Of a stretch of 64,000 nucleotides of DNA, positions 40,904 to 49,615 are shown piece by piece. The notes under the pieces are model-generated. The model did not search any database. It was not told the DNA's origin and was given only the letters and a program-made list of their open reading frames with translations. A program made the translations under genes and the position numbers. The first letter of the stretch is position 1. Each line of letters begins with the position of its first letter. The DNA is from an uncultured Prevotella sp. (GTDB lineage: Bacteria; Bacteroidota; Bacteroidia; Bacteroidales; Bacteroidaceae), in NCBI GenBank assembly GCA_900544825.1, contig UQWP01000004.1, positions 1 through 64,000 on the forward strand, written 5' to 3'.

Positions 40904-42565
40904 CTAATAATGGAATGAGCTGCCGCCCAGAAACTCTCGCAAGAGGGAGGTTGGAGGCAGATTATTATAAGGTATTCCCTTGAAATACTTCAGGAACTTC
41001 AGCAGGCGGTAAGCCTCAGCAAATTCCTCACAATTCTCCGGCACCTGCTGGAGCAACGGCTCTGCCTGCATCTTGAGAACCGACAACTCGTAGAGCATCG
41101 CCGTATTCAGCATCGCATCGGCATTTTCCTGGAACGGGAATATCCACTTGTTCTCACCGGCTCTTACCGACGGCCAGCGGCGGATGGTTTCCTGGGCAGA
41201 TACACCTCTATATTTATAGTCGCGGATGATGCGGCGCAGCAGACGGTTATCCGTTGTAGGGATGTAGTTGTGATTATCCAGCAGAATGGTGGTCAGCGCA
41301 GAAGCATACACACGGAAGATCTGCTCTTCAGGAACATGCGCCGTAAGCTCCGGATTCAGGGCGTGGATTCCCTCTACCACCAGAACATTGTTAGGCTCCA
41401 GCTTCAACTTCTTTCCACTCTTCACACTCTTGCCCGAAGGGAAATCGTATTTCGGCAGTTCCACCTCCTCGCCACGGAAGAGCGCATTAAACTGCTCGTT
41501 GAGCAAATCGAGGTTCAGGGCATAGATACTCTCAAAATCAAACTCACCATTCTCATCCTTCGGTGTCTTATCCCTATCCACGAAGTAATCATCGAGCGAA
41601 ATCTGCAGAGGCTTCAGTCCGTTTACGGCAAGCTGGATGCTCAGACGCTTGCAGGAAGTAGTCTTGCCCGAAGAAGACGGACCCGCCAGCAGCACCAGCT
41701 TCACCCCTTCCCGACTGGCAATCTCCTCGGCAATCTTCGCCAGCTTCTTCTCCTGCAGTGCCTCGCTTATATTGATGATATCCGTAGTATGCCCCACGTC
41801 GATAGCCTGGTTGAAGTCGCCCACGGTTCTGATACCCAGGATTTCCTGCCAGCGATGATGCTCCTTGAAAATATCAAACATCTTGTCCTGCCGGGTCATT
41901 TCGCCCAGCACATCCGGGTTGCTGACCGAAGGAATGCGCAGCAACATGCCATCATAGTACTTCTCCAACCCGAAGAGATAGAGCTGGGAGGTATTGGTAA
42001 GCAGGGTGCCATAATAATAATCCACATATTCACCTATTTTATAATAGGTGGTATAGATGGAACCCGAAGTCTTGAGAAGCTTCACCTTCTCCACATCTCC
42101 CTTTTCCTGGAAGAGGGCGATGGCCTCCTCGGTAGGCACCGTGAAGCGGCGTATCGGCATCTTGGAGTCGATGATCTCCTGCATGCGGCGGCGGAGGATG
42201 TTCACATCCTCATCCACTACCGGGCGCCCCAGACGGATATCCACATAGAATCCGTTGGATACCGGAATATCAATGACCACATCCGTATTCGGATAAATAT
42301 CCTGCACCGCCTTGCACAGCACGAAGAAAAGCGTCCGGGTATAGGCACGCGAACCCGACGCAGAAGTCATATCCAGGAATTCCACATCCTTGGAGTTATA
42401 AACACGGTAATGCATGCCTTCCACCTTGTTATTTACCCTCGCAGACACCGGTCCATGGGTCATTTTGAGGTCAAATGAAGAAAAAACATCAAAAAGTGTG
42501 CTTCCGATTTCGACTTTCTGAGATTTTTTATTATTTTTGCAACGGATTTGTATCTTCTGTTTCAT
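40904..42565 (-). CDS. TGS-like/uridine kinase fusion (nucleoside kinase)
   Basis: This 553-residue protein joins a threonyl-tRNA-synthetase-like N-terminal part to a uridine/phosphoribulokinase-type kinase. Residues about 1-65 resemble a TGS domain, and 70-200 resemble the ThrRS second additional (editing-like) domain. The kinase part has the Walker A loop G295PSSSGKT at about 295-302, LQISLDDYFVDRDKTPKDEN, PKYDFPSGKSVKSG and NVLVVEGIHALNPEL. The fusion is common in Bacteroidota and annotated as nucleoside kinase; the substrate is not proven. It lies alone, divergent from the Na/Pi transporter. Confidence 0.88.
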   Translation of the reverse strand: MKQKIQIRCKNNKKSQKVEIGSTLFDVFSSFDLKMTHGPVSARVNNKVEGMHYRVYNSKDVEFLDMTSASGSRAYTRTLFFVLCKAVQDIYPNTDVVIDIPVSNGFYVDIRLGRPVVDEDVNILRRRMQEIIDSKMPIRRFTVPTEEAIALFQEKGDVEKVKLLKTSGSIYTTYYKIGEYVDYYYGTLLTNTSQLYLFGLEKYYDGMLLRIPSVSNPDVLGEMTRQDKMFDIFKEHHRWQEILGIRTVGDFNQAIDVGHTTDIINISEALQEKKLAKIAEEIASREGVKLVLLAGPSSSGKTTSCKRLSIQLAVNGLKPLQISLDDYFVDRDKTPKDENGEFDFESIYALNLDLLNEQFNALFRGEEVELPKYDFPSGKSVKSGKKLKLEPNNVLVVEGIHALNPELTAHVPEEQIFRVYASALTTILLDNHNYIPTTDNRLLRRIIRDYKYRGVSAQETIRRWPSVRAGENKWIFPFQENADAMLNTAMLYELSVLKMQAEPLLQQVPENCEEFAEAYRLLKFLKYFKGIPYNNLPPTSLLREFLGGSSFHY

Positions 42566-42736
42566 TTGCGTTAAAACTATGTTACAAAGTTAATAATCTA
42601 CAGCCTAACGAAGACCTCCCTGGAGGACGTTCACCAGGCCTGAGCAAGCCCCCAAACGGAGCATTGCTTACAGAGCGTAAAGTTACGAAAAAAAACGTAA
42701 ACTTGATGATTTTGACAACATTAATTAAGTTATAAT

Positions 42737-44446
42737 ATGTCGATTTGGATATTTTTTAGGCTTATCGGAGCACTCGCCTTACTGATGTTTGGTATGAAGA
42801 CCATGAGCGATAGTTTGCAGAAGATGGCAGGACCACAGCTCCGCCATGTGTTAGGAACTATGACCACCAATCGTTTGACGGGCATCCTCTCGGGTACGCT
42901 CATCACGGCTGCCGTACAGTCTTCTACTGCTACGACAGTGATGACGGTATCATTCGTAAATGCCGGTCTCCTCACCCTTGCCCAGGCTATTTCGGTTATC
43001 ATGGGTGCCAATATCGGTACCACGCTCACCGCCTGGATCATGAGTGCAGGATTCTCGTTCAACATCACCGACTTTGTATGGCCGGCGTTCTTCATCGCCA
43101 TCATCCTCATCTATAGCAAGAAGCGCAAGATCGTAGGCGACTTCATCTTCGGTATCTCCTTTATGTTCCTCGGTTTGGGTACACTTCGCCAAACCGGTAT
43201 CGACATGGATCTGGCTCATAACCAGCCGGTTCTGGAGTTCTTCTCCAGTTTCGACCCTCACAGTTTCCAGACTACCATCACCTTCCTGATCATTGGTAGT
43301 ATCCTGACCATGTGTGTGCAGAGTTCAGCAGCCGTCATGGCGATTACGATGATTCTCTGTTCTACCGGCGTACTGCCTATCTATCAGGGTATTGCGCTCG
43401 TGATGGGTGAGAATATCGGTACCACCGTAACTTCCAACGTAGCAGCACTCACCGCCAACACGCAGGCGCGAAGAGCGGCGATGGCGCACATGGTGTTCAA
43501 CATCTTCGGTGTGCTGTGGATACTCTGTGTATTCCGTCCGTTCATCCATCTGGTTTGCGGCTGGGTAGGTTATGACGACATGATGGAGAAGACCGATCCT
43601 CACTTCGTAGCCAATGCAGCGAAGCTGTCGTTCGTGCTCGCCGCCTTCCATACCACGTTCAACCTCTCCAACACCTTTATCCTGGTATGGTTTATCCCAC
43701 AGATAGAGAAGCTGGTATGCAAGAGTATCCGTCCTAAGAAGAATGCCGACGAAGATGATTTCCGTCTGCGTTTCATCCAGAGTGGTATCATGAAGACTCC
43801 GGAAATCTCAGTACTCGAGGCTCAGAAGGAAATCCACTGTTTCGCCGAGCGCATCCAGCGTATGTTCGGTATGGTGAAGGAACTCCTGGGCGAGACCAAC
43901 GACGACAAGTTCATCAAGCTCTATACCCGCATCGAGAAATACGAGGGAATCTCCGACAACATGGAGATTGAGATTGCGAAATATCTCGACCAGGTGAGCG
44001 ATTCTCATCTTTCTGATGAGACCAAGGCGAAGATCCGCGCCATGCTGCGTGAGATTTCAGAGATTGAGAGTATCGGCGACAGCTGTTTCAACATAGCCCG
44101 CACCCTCAACCGCCGCATCCGTGGCAAGGAAGACTTCATTCCTTCTCAGTATGAGCACATGCACCAGATGATGGAGCTTACAGATAATGCCCTCACCCAG
44201 ATGAACATCACCCTGGTGGGTCATAAGGTAGATAATGATGCCAACCTCTCTTTCAACATCGAGAACGAGATCAACAACTATCGCAACCAGTTGAAGAGCC
44301 AGAACATCAACGATGTAAACAACCATCTCTACACCTACGCCATCGGTACCATGTACATGGATATCATCCAGGAATGCGAGAAGCTCGGCGACTACGTGGT
44401 AAACGTAGTAGAGGCTCGTATGGGCGTAAGACAGCATGAGGCTTAA
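42737..44446 (+). CDS. Na/Pi cotransporter family protein with PhoU-like tail
   Basis: The protein (569 residues) is an inner-membrane sodium-phosphate symporter of the NptA/PNaS type. Eight to nine membrane segments contain the inverted repeat with its QSS motifs (AAVQSSTATTVMTVSFVNAG near residue 58; CVQSSAAVMAITM near 195) and the GANIGTTLTAW / GENIGTTVTSN pair. The C-terminal 210 residues are a PhoU-like helical domain that may set activity according to phosphate state. It is monocistronic. The last codons and 3' flank are partly duplicated in tandem just after the stop. Confidence 0.93.
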   Translation: MSIWIFFRLIGALALLMFGMKTMSDSLQKMAGPQLRHVLGTMTTNRLTGILSGTLITAAVQSSTATTVMTVSFVNAGLLTLAQAISVIMGANIGTTLTAWIMSAGFSFNITDFVWPAFFIAIILIYSKKRKIVGDFIFGISFMFLGLGTLRQTGIDMDLAHNQPVLEFFSSFDPHSFQTTITFLIIGSILTMCVQSSAAVMAITMILCSTGVLPIYQGIALVMGENIGTTVTSNVAALTANTQARRAAMAHMVFNIFGVLWILCVFRPFIHLVCGWVGYDDMMEKTDPHFVANAAKLSFVLAAFHTTFNLSNTFILVWFIPQIEKLVCKSIRPKKNADEDDFRLRFIQSGIMKTPEISVLEAQKEIHCFAERIQRMFGMVKELLGETNDDKFIKLYTRIEKYEGISDNMEIEIAKYLDQVSDSHLSDETKAKIRAMLREISEIESIGDSCFNIARTLNRRIRGKEDFIPSQYEHMHQMMELTDNALTQMNITLVGHKVDNDANLSFNIENEINNYRNQLKSQNINDVNNHLYTYAIGTMYMDIIQECEKLGDYVVNVVEARMGVRQHEA

Positions 44447-44490
44447 GCCCTCAATGAAATTAGCTGCATGAGGCTAACCCCCCAATGAAT
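44433..44490 (+). repeat. Imperfect tandem duplication at the Na/Pi gene end
   Basis: GCATGAGGCTTAAGCCC... with TCAATGAAATTA (up to about 44463) is followed at once by GCATGAGGCTAACCCCC... with CAATGAATTTA. The copy repeats the last two sense codons, the stop and about 18 bases of flank. Confidence 0.6.
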
Positions 44491-44497
44491 TTAATGA

Positions 44498-44536
44498 AAA
44501 AAGCTTGGAATCGCAATCGTGATTCCAAGCTTTTTG
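44498..44536. terminator. Bidirectional terminator after the Na/Pi gene
   Basis: A 15-bp perfect stem (AAAAAGCTTGGAATC at 44498-44512 with 44521-44535) has T-runs on both strands. It serves the convergent gene ending at 44547 as well. Confidence 0.88.
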
Positions 44537-44546
44537 CTTTTTGTCT

Positions 44547-45140
44547 TTATGTTTCAGGAAGGTCCAGAATCACCCCCCCCAGATTCCACTTGATTCCTCC
44601 ATTCAGACCTGCTACATAGTTGCAGAGCGGGATGCCGGGATGGCTGAGGTTGGAAAGATAAAGCGGCTGATCCTCAACAAACTGCGGGCAGGTGAAGGTA
44701 TCCCCCTTTGCCAGCTTGCTGTTGATGCTATCCACCACCTCGAAGGTATCATTGCCTTGATATTTGATGGTAAGCACTCTGCCCGGACACCAGGTCAATC
44801 TCACCTGTTCCCCCTTCTGCAAGGCATCCGCTATGAGCTTACTCTTCACGAAGAAGCGGCTGGAAGACATAACTTCGTTTCCACCCGAAAAAGCCTCCCA
44901 GTCGGAATAACCTATCATACGGGAAAGCAAATTAAGATTATACTTGCTCGGTTTGCATGGCGAAGCCACATATCCCCACATACGCTTCAGGGTACTCACC
45001 GAGATGGTCTCGTTGGTATAGCCCTCTATCTGGCGGGAGAGAAATTCAAAGTCTTTAGGTGTCTTGACGGATCTTCCCACCAAGGTTTCCACTTCCTGCT
45101 TCAAGCGCTCGAAATCTTCTGGATTATAATTATCTATCAT
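44547..45140 (-). CDS. Hypothetical protein with helix-turn-helix-like N-terminus (197 aa)
   Basis: No named family is recognised. Residues about 8-75 look like a small DNA-binding domain (LKQEVETLVGRSVKTPKDFE, then SVSTLKRMWGYVASPCKPSK, then LNLLSRMIGYSDWEAF), a pattern seen in Bacteroidales hypothetical proteins with a regulator-like N-terminus. The remainder (from about residue 90) is beta-rich with no catalytic motif. The coding strand has a run of eight G at plus 44573-44580, nine codons before the stop, where slippage would change only the C-terminus. It is monocistronic; a -7 box (TATCTTTG, plus 45173-45166) lies 25 bases upstream. Confidence 0.7.
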   Translation of the reverse strand: MIDNYNPEDFERLKQEVETLVGRSVKTPKDFEFLSRQIEGYTNETISVSTLKRMWGYVASPCKPSKYNLNLLSRMIGYSDWEAFSGGNEVMSSSRFFVKSKLIADALQKGEQVRLTWCPGRVLTIKYQGNDTFEVVDSINSKLAKGDTFTCPQFVEDQPLYLSNLSHPGIPLCNYVAGLNGGIKWNLGGVILDLPET

Positions 45141-45165
45141 TTTCTATTCCTTTCTTTTTTTGCAG

Positions 45166-45173
45166 CAAAGATA
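45166..45173 (-). promoter_or_regulatory. -7 box of the 197-residue gene
   Basis: TATCTTTG on the minus strand, 25 bases ahead of the ATG; no clear -33 element. Confidence 0.45.
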
Positions 45174-45270
45174 CACATTTTTTCCCACTCTCAATCATTC
45201 TTTTTTCATTTTCTTCATCAGTCTTTGAAAATGAACCAATTTGAACCAATGCTATCTCAAAAGTTTTTCG

Positions 45271-45427
45271 TAATTTTGCAGCACAAATAGAAAAACTAGG
45301 ATATGACAATCCATCTATCAAACATAACCAAATAGGAAACAACTCCTATTCCGGGACAGAATCTTCGCTAAGAACGGTACATAGATAGGCTCTCCTCCCA
45401 ATATTTTAAGGTAGGAGAGCCTTTTTC
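45271..45427 (+). ncRNA. Candidate small RNA with its own promoter box and terminator
   Basis: TAATTTTG at 45271-45278 is a fair -7 box (the -33 box is weak). About 105 bases later comes a strong terminator, AGGCTCTCCT (45387-45396) with its complement at 45413-45422 and a T-run. In between lies a small hairpin (AATAGGA/TCCTATT near 45331-45349) and only a ten-codon frame (MTIHLSNITK). A transcript of about 145 bases is expected. It could also be the 3' end of a lost gene. Confidence 0.4.
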
Positions 45428-45437
45428 TTAAAAAAAG

Positions 45438-45468
45438 TTGGGCGATTAAGAAAAAAATCGTATCTTTG
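45438..45468 (+). promoter_or_regulatory. Promoter of the transglutaminase-like gene
   Basis: TTGG (45438-45441), 19 bases, TATCTTTG (45461-45468); the ATG is 47 bases downstream. Confidence 0.8.
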
Positions 45469-45515
45469 CCCCATATCTATCAACAAGGAAAGTAGAAATC
45501 TTAAAATTACAGATT

Positions 45516-47147
45516 ATGAATAGAATTTATCCTACTCTCAGTTTCATATTGCTGCTCGGTTTGCATGCAACACCAAGCTTTTCGCAGAACGATGACTTTG
45601 TGAAACAGTTCCAGCAGTCAAGACAGGCGATGCTGGATGATTACAACAAGTTCCGCAACACCATACTTACCGACTACGATAAGTATATGCAAGGCGTATG
45701 GAAAGAATACAAGAAGTTTAAGGGAGATGTGCGCTCGCAGGTGCCTAAGCCTAAGACGCCACCAACATATACAGCTCCGAAACAGCCGGAGAAACCGGTT
45801 ACCGTGAAGCCTAAGATGCCGGTAAGCCCGATTCTGATTCCGGAAACTCCTGCAGAACCGGAGACTCCGAAGAAGCCAGATCCAAAGGCTCCTACCATCC
45901 GTCCAAAAATAGATCCGGTGAAGAAGCCGAAGCTGCCAGAGGAGAAGCCTGAGATTCCAGACATCGAATACACCGGTTCGGGTATCGAACTGCCACTGAT
46001 GCCTGCCGTATCAGCCGTGCCAGTCATGCCTGCCCTGCCAAACGTACCTCACGTCAGTATTCCGGCAAGCAAGCAGAGTATCGACGTCAACTTCTATGGC
46101 GCAACCCTGCAGATACAAAAGGCAACGCGACTCGCCTCCATGAGCATCAGCTCTACAGATGATGTGGTGAACTACTGGAAGAATCTCAAGCAATCAGACC
46201 TCAAGGAAGTAACCCAGGCTTTCGCCACCGAATCGCGCAAGATGGGACTCAGCGACTGGGGTTCTGCCATGCTCGTAGAGAAATACATCGATACCGCTAT
46301 GCCAAACGCCAGCCAGAACGAGAAGATCATCGCTTCGCAATATGTGCTAGCCAACTGCGGCTATAACGTACGCCTCGCCCTGTGCGGCAGCCACGTAGTG
46401 ATGCTTATCCCTTACGTGGAGCACGTATTCGAGAAGTCGTACCTCAATATCGACGGCAAGCGCTACTACATCTATCCGAACGTAGAGGATGAAGGTTCCT
46501 TCCGCTCCTGCGAACTGCCTAAGGGCGCAGAGCTGGGTAAGGACATGGGACTGAGATTCACCGGCAAGACCGTGATTGGCGATGAAGCCAAGCCATTCAG
46601 ATACGAAGCTGCGGGCATCACTCTGCAGGGCGAAGTACCAACCGGCGTCATGCCGCTGCTCGATGAATATCCTATCATAGATATTCCTACCGTAGCCGCA
46701 TCTGTAGTAGATAAGAGTCTGCGCGACGATGTGGTGAAGCAGATCAGAGCACAGGTACAGGATCTCGGCGAACAGGAAGCAGCCAACCGCATCCTGCGAT
46801 TCATACAGATGGGATTCCCATACGCTACCGATGATGAGCAGTTCCATCGCGAGAAATATTTCTACTTCGAGGAAAGTCTCTACTATCCTAAGAACGACTG
46901 CGAAGACCGCGCCATCTTCTATGCCTATCTGGTACACGAGATACTCGGACTCGATGTACATCTCATCCAGTTCCCAGGACACGAATGTACAGCCGTAGCC
47001 TTCCATGAGCCGGTAGAGAACGGAACCTCATACGAGTACAAGGGCAAGAAGTTCTACATCTGCGACCCAACCTACATTGGAGCCAAGATTGGTAAGTGCA
47101 TGCCTAGCTATGCCAAGGAATCACCTCAGATAGAAGTATGGTATTGA
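45516..47147 (+). CDS. Exported transglutaminase-like cysteine protein with proline-rich spacer
   Basis: A 543-residue exported protein. A signal peptide (PTLSFILLLGLHATPSFSQ) is followed by a charged helix (about 26-70) and a low-complexity Pro/Lys spacer (about 75-150, many KP and P-E-P steps) that could cross the cell wall or periplasm. A middle beta domain (about 180-400) leads to a transglutaminase/papain-fold end: catalytic C462 in YPKNDCEDRAIFYAYL, H489 in FPGHECTAVAF and D517 in YICDPTYIGA, in the right order and spacing. It may be a peptidase, amidase or cross-linking enzyme acting on peptides at the cell surface. It is monocistronic. Confidence 0.85.
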   Translation: MNRIYPTLSFILLLGLHATPSFSQNDDFVKQFQQSRQAMLDDYNKFRNTILTDYDKYMQGVWKEYKKFKGDVRSQVPKPKTPPTYTAPKQPEKPVTVKPKMPVSPILIPETPAEPETPKKPDPKAPTIRPKIDPVKKPKLPEEKPEIPDIEYTGSGIELPLMPAVSAVPVMPALPNVPHVSIPASKQSIDVNFYGATLQIQKATRLASMSISSTDDVVNYWKNLKQSDLKEVTQAFATESRKMGLSDWGSAMLVEKYIDTAMPNASQNEKIIASQYVLANCGYNVRLALCGSHVVMLIPYVEHVFEKSYLNIDGKRYYIYPNVEDEGSFRSCELPKGAELGKDMGLRFTGKTVIGDEAKPFRYEAAGITLQGEVPTGVMPLLDEYPIIDIPTVAASVVDKSLRDDVVKQIRAQVQDLGEQEAANRILRFIQMGFPYATDDEQFHREKYFYFEESLYYPKNDCEDRAIFYAYLVHEILGLDVHLIQFPGHECTAVAFHEPVENGTSYEYKGKKFYICDPTYIGAKIGKCMPSYAKESPQIEVWY

Positions 47148-47152
47148 TACAT

Positions 47153-47206
47153 ATAATAATGCAAATAGCCGCATCTCACATGAGATGCGGCTATTTGCAT
47201 TATTAT
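47153..47206. terminator. 26-bp near-perfect palindromic terminator
   Basis: Arms 47153-47178 and 47181-47206 are perfect inverse copies around a CA centre, with a GC-rich core (AGCCGCATCTCA) and A/T outer parts. The kinase stop codon (47203-47205) lies inside the right arm. Confidence 0.88.
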
Positions 47207-48465
47207 TCATATTCAATGATATTCTCAAACTGATTCCATGCAGAATTGCGATAAGCATCGAAGCTGCCTTTTGGAACATACAGGATGACACGCTTGAAAT
47301 CAGATTCACTGAAGACATCCTGAATCCTGGTCTTCCAGATGGCATTGCCGATGACTGGCGGCAAGGCGCTTCGGAAACAGATGCTGTGCAGATTCGGACT
47401 ATTCTCCACCATCTGCTTCATCACATGGAACTTGGTATCCGGAAACACCAGTTTCCTCAGATCGGGCTGATCGGCAAACGCCTTCTTTTCTATTTCATCT
47501 ATCTTATAGGTCATTCCCTGGAAGTTCACCGTTTTAGGTACCTCGATACAGGAATCCTTGGAATTGGCAGCCCTGACCGATACGACTCCACCGCCCCACG
47601 ACTTATAAGCCAAGTTCCCCACCTTAAACTCTGCCACCACATCGTATCCACGAGGAGGTTCGTTCACCTTATTATATATAACCACACCCGTAGTACATGC
47701 AGCCAATATTCCCGAAGAAATCCAAAAGGCAAGCAGGTTGCGATGCAGAGAATGAACATGCTGGCGCATGGCGGTCATATTGGGATATCGCTCCTCCAAC
47801 GGACGGAGGCAACGCTTCAATCCCAGGCGATAAGAGAAATTCAGCTTCATCTTATCCAGGATAACGCCCACGCTGTAGATATCATTGCGCACATCGGTAG
47901 GTCCGCCCCTCTGCTGTTCGGGAGAAACATATCCATCTGTTCCAGCCGGTTCCTTCAGCACGGCATAACTGTCGGCATCAGCCAATCCGAAATCTATCAG
48001 CTTCAGCACACTCCCATTGCGGGGAACCATCACGTTGGAAGGTTTCAGGTCACGATGCACCACCTGCATGTCGTGTACAAACTCAAACACCACGAGCAGC
48101 TGGTTGGCGATATGCACCCTTTCCGCCTTGGAATGATGTTGCAGGAGCCACTCTTCCAGAGTCACTCCATCTATCCATTCCATCACGAGGCATTTGCCAT
48201 ATCCATCCACTTCTTCGATACCCATTACCTCGGCAACTCCGGGATGCTGGACATGCTTCATGATATCGAATTCCTTCTGAAGCAAGCTCTGATACACCTC
48301 GCTATTGCGCACAGCGGGAGCGAGCGCCTTCAAGATCCACCACCTGCCATCACGCTTGGCACGGATAAGGATATTAAAGCCACTAGCCGAGATTTCTGTC
48401 ATGTTGCTGAACTGCGCAGAAGTCGTTTCTGAGGGAGGGAAATAAAAACCCGATACTTGCTCCAT
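47203..48465 (-). CDS. Membrane serine/threonine protein kinase with BspA-like leucine-rich ectodomain
   Basis: The product (420 residues from ATG 48465) is a Hanks-type kinase. Catalytic parts: K46 (WWILKAL), E65, the HRDLKPSN loop (H137-R-D139, K141, N144) and D158-F-G. The usual glycine-rich loop is not evident (EISASGFNILIRAK). One membrane helix (about 246-265, LLAFWISSGILAACTTGVVI) separates it from a periplasmic or surface domain that ends in leucine-rich repeats of the BspA/LRR_5 kind (AFADQPDLRKLVFPD, VPKGSFDAYRNSAWNQFENI). This is a sensor-kinase layout like eukaryote-type receptor kinases. A longer frame to 48540 runs across the promoter, so the inner ATG is chosen. Confidence 0.87.
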   Translation of the reverse strand: MEQVSGFYFPPSETTSAQFSNMTEISASGFNILIRAKRDGRWWILKALAPAVRNSEVYQSLLQKEFDIMKHVQHPGVAEVMGIEEVDGYGKCLVMEWIDGVTLEEWLLQHHSKAERVHIANQLLVVFEFVHDMQVVHRDLKPSNVMVPRNGSVLKLIDFGLADADSYAVLKEPAGTDGYVSPEQQRGGPTDVRNDIYSVGVILDKMKLNFSYRLGLKRCLRPLEERYPNMTAMRQHVHSLHRNLLAFWISSGILAACTTGVVIYNKVNEPPRGYDVVAEFKVGNLAYKSWGGGVVSVRAANSKDSCIEVPKTVNFQGMTYKIDEIEKKAFADQPDLRKLVFPDTKFHVMKQMVENSPNLHSICFRSALPPVIGNAIWKTRIQDVFSESDFKRVILYVPKGSFDAYRNSAWNQFENIIEYE

Positions 48466-48471
48466 GCATGC

Positions 48472-48479
48472 AAAGATAC
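48472..48479 (-). promoter_or_regulatory. -7 box of the kinase gene, six bases before the start codon
   Basis: TATCTTTG on the minus strand ends at plus 48472, and the kinase ATG begins at 48465. A transcript would begin at or next to the start codon, so the mRNA is probably leaderless. Confidence 0.55.
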
Positions 48480-48539
48480 AACATTTTATAGAAACCCACA
48501 CTATTTTTTCAAATTTTATCTCCTTTTTGAACAGAATCA

Positions 48540-48571
48540 TGGTGATAAATCATCAAAAAGTCGTATCTTTG
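48540..48571 (+). promoter_or_regulatory. Promoter of the epimerase/lipid unit
   Basis: TGGT (48540-48543), 20 bases, TATCTTTG (48564-48571); the ATG is 30 bases downstream. Confidence 0.65.
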
Positions 48572-48601
48572 CAGCCGAAATTGCAATTTTATATATAATT
48601 A

Positions 48602-49597
48602 ATGAAGATTCTAGTAACGGGTGCGTCGGGTTTTATCGGCAGTTACATCGTAGAAGAAGCCTTGCGACAAGGCATGGAAACCTGGGCGGCAGTTCGCCCT
48701 ACCAGTTCCAGAAAATATCTGCAAGACGAGCGCATCCATTTCATCAACCTCAATCTTTCTTCAGAGGAAGAGTTGGAGAAGGAACTCGCTCCGCACGAGT
48801 TCGACTATATAGTGCATGCAGCTGGCGCTACCAAGTGTTTGCATGCAGAGGATTTCTATAAGGTAAACACCGAGGGCACCAAGCACCTGGTGAATGCCAT
48901 CCTGCATCTGGGGATGCCCATCAAGCGATTTGTCTTCGTCAGCTCGCTCAGCATCTTTGGAGCCATCCGCGAGGAGCAGCCTTATCAGGAAATCTGCGAG
49001 AACGATGTGCCTAAGCCTAACACGGCATACGGCAAGAGCAAGCTTGCCGCAGAGCGCTATCTCGACAGCATCGGCAACAATTTCCCTTATATCATCCTGC
49101 GTCCTACCGGCGTATATGGTCCAAGAGAAAAAGACTATTTCCTCATGGCGCAGAGCATCAGGCAGCACGTGGATTTTGCTGTAGGATTCAAGCGTCAGGA
49201 CATCACCTTCGTGTATGTTCAGGATGTGGTGCAGGCAGTTTTCCTTGCCCTAGACCATGGTATGAACGGCAGGAAATACTTCCTCAGCGATGGCGAAGTT
49301 TACCAGTCGGAAGCTTTCAGCGACCTGATTCATAAGGAATTGGGCAATCCATGGATGTTGCGCATCAAGGCTCCAATCTGGGTGCTCCGCATCGTAACCT
49401 TCTTTGGCGAGTATCTCGGCAGAATGACCGGTAGGATGTCGGCACTGAACAATGACAAGTATAACATTCTGAAACAGCGCAACTGGCGTTGTGACATCGA
49501 GCCAGCCATGGACGAGCTGGGCTATCATCCCCACTACCCTCTGTCAAGAGGTGTAAAGCTTGCCATCAAGTGGTACAAGGATAACGGATGGCTGTAA
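48602..49597 (+). CDS. NAD-dependent epimerase/dehydratase family protein
   Basis: An extended SDR of 331 residues with the NAD loop TGASGFIGSYIVEEAL, the DYIVHAAGATK strand, the catalytic S/Y/K set (VFVSSLSIFG; NTAYGKSKLAAERYL, Y-x3-K) and LRPTGVYGPREKDYF. It could act on a nucleotide sugar or, as with sterol-dehydrogenase-like relatives, on a lipid. The neighbour 18 bases downstream is a PAP2 lipid phosphatase, followed by an MsbA-like exporter and an acyltransferase, so a role in envelope lipid or glycolipid synthesis is the best guess. Confidence 0.88.
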   Translation: MKILVTGASGFIGSYIVEEALRQGMETWAAVRPTSSRKYLQDERIHFINLNLSSEEELEKELAPHEFDYIVHAAGATKCLHAEDFYKVNTEGTKHLVNAILHLGMPIKRFVFVSSLSIFGAIREEQPYQEICENDVPKPNTAYGKSKLAAERYLDSIGNNFPYIILRPTGVYGPREKDYFLMAQSIRQHVDFAVGFKRQDITFVYVQDVVQAVFLALDHGMNGRKYFLSDGEVYQSEAFSDLIHKELGNPWMLRIKAPIWVLRIVTFFGEYLGRMTGRMSALNNDKYNILKQRNWRCDIEPAMDELGYHPHYPLSRGVKLAIKWYKDNGWL

Positions 49598-49615
49598 TAA
49601 AATTAAAAATCAATA

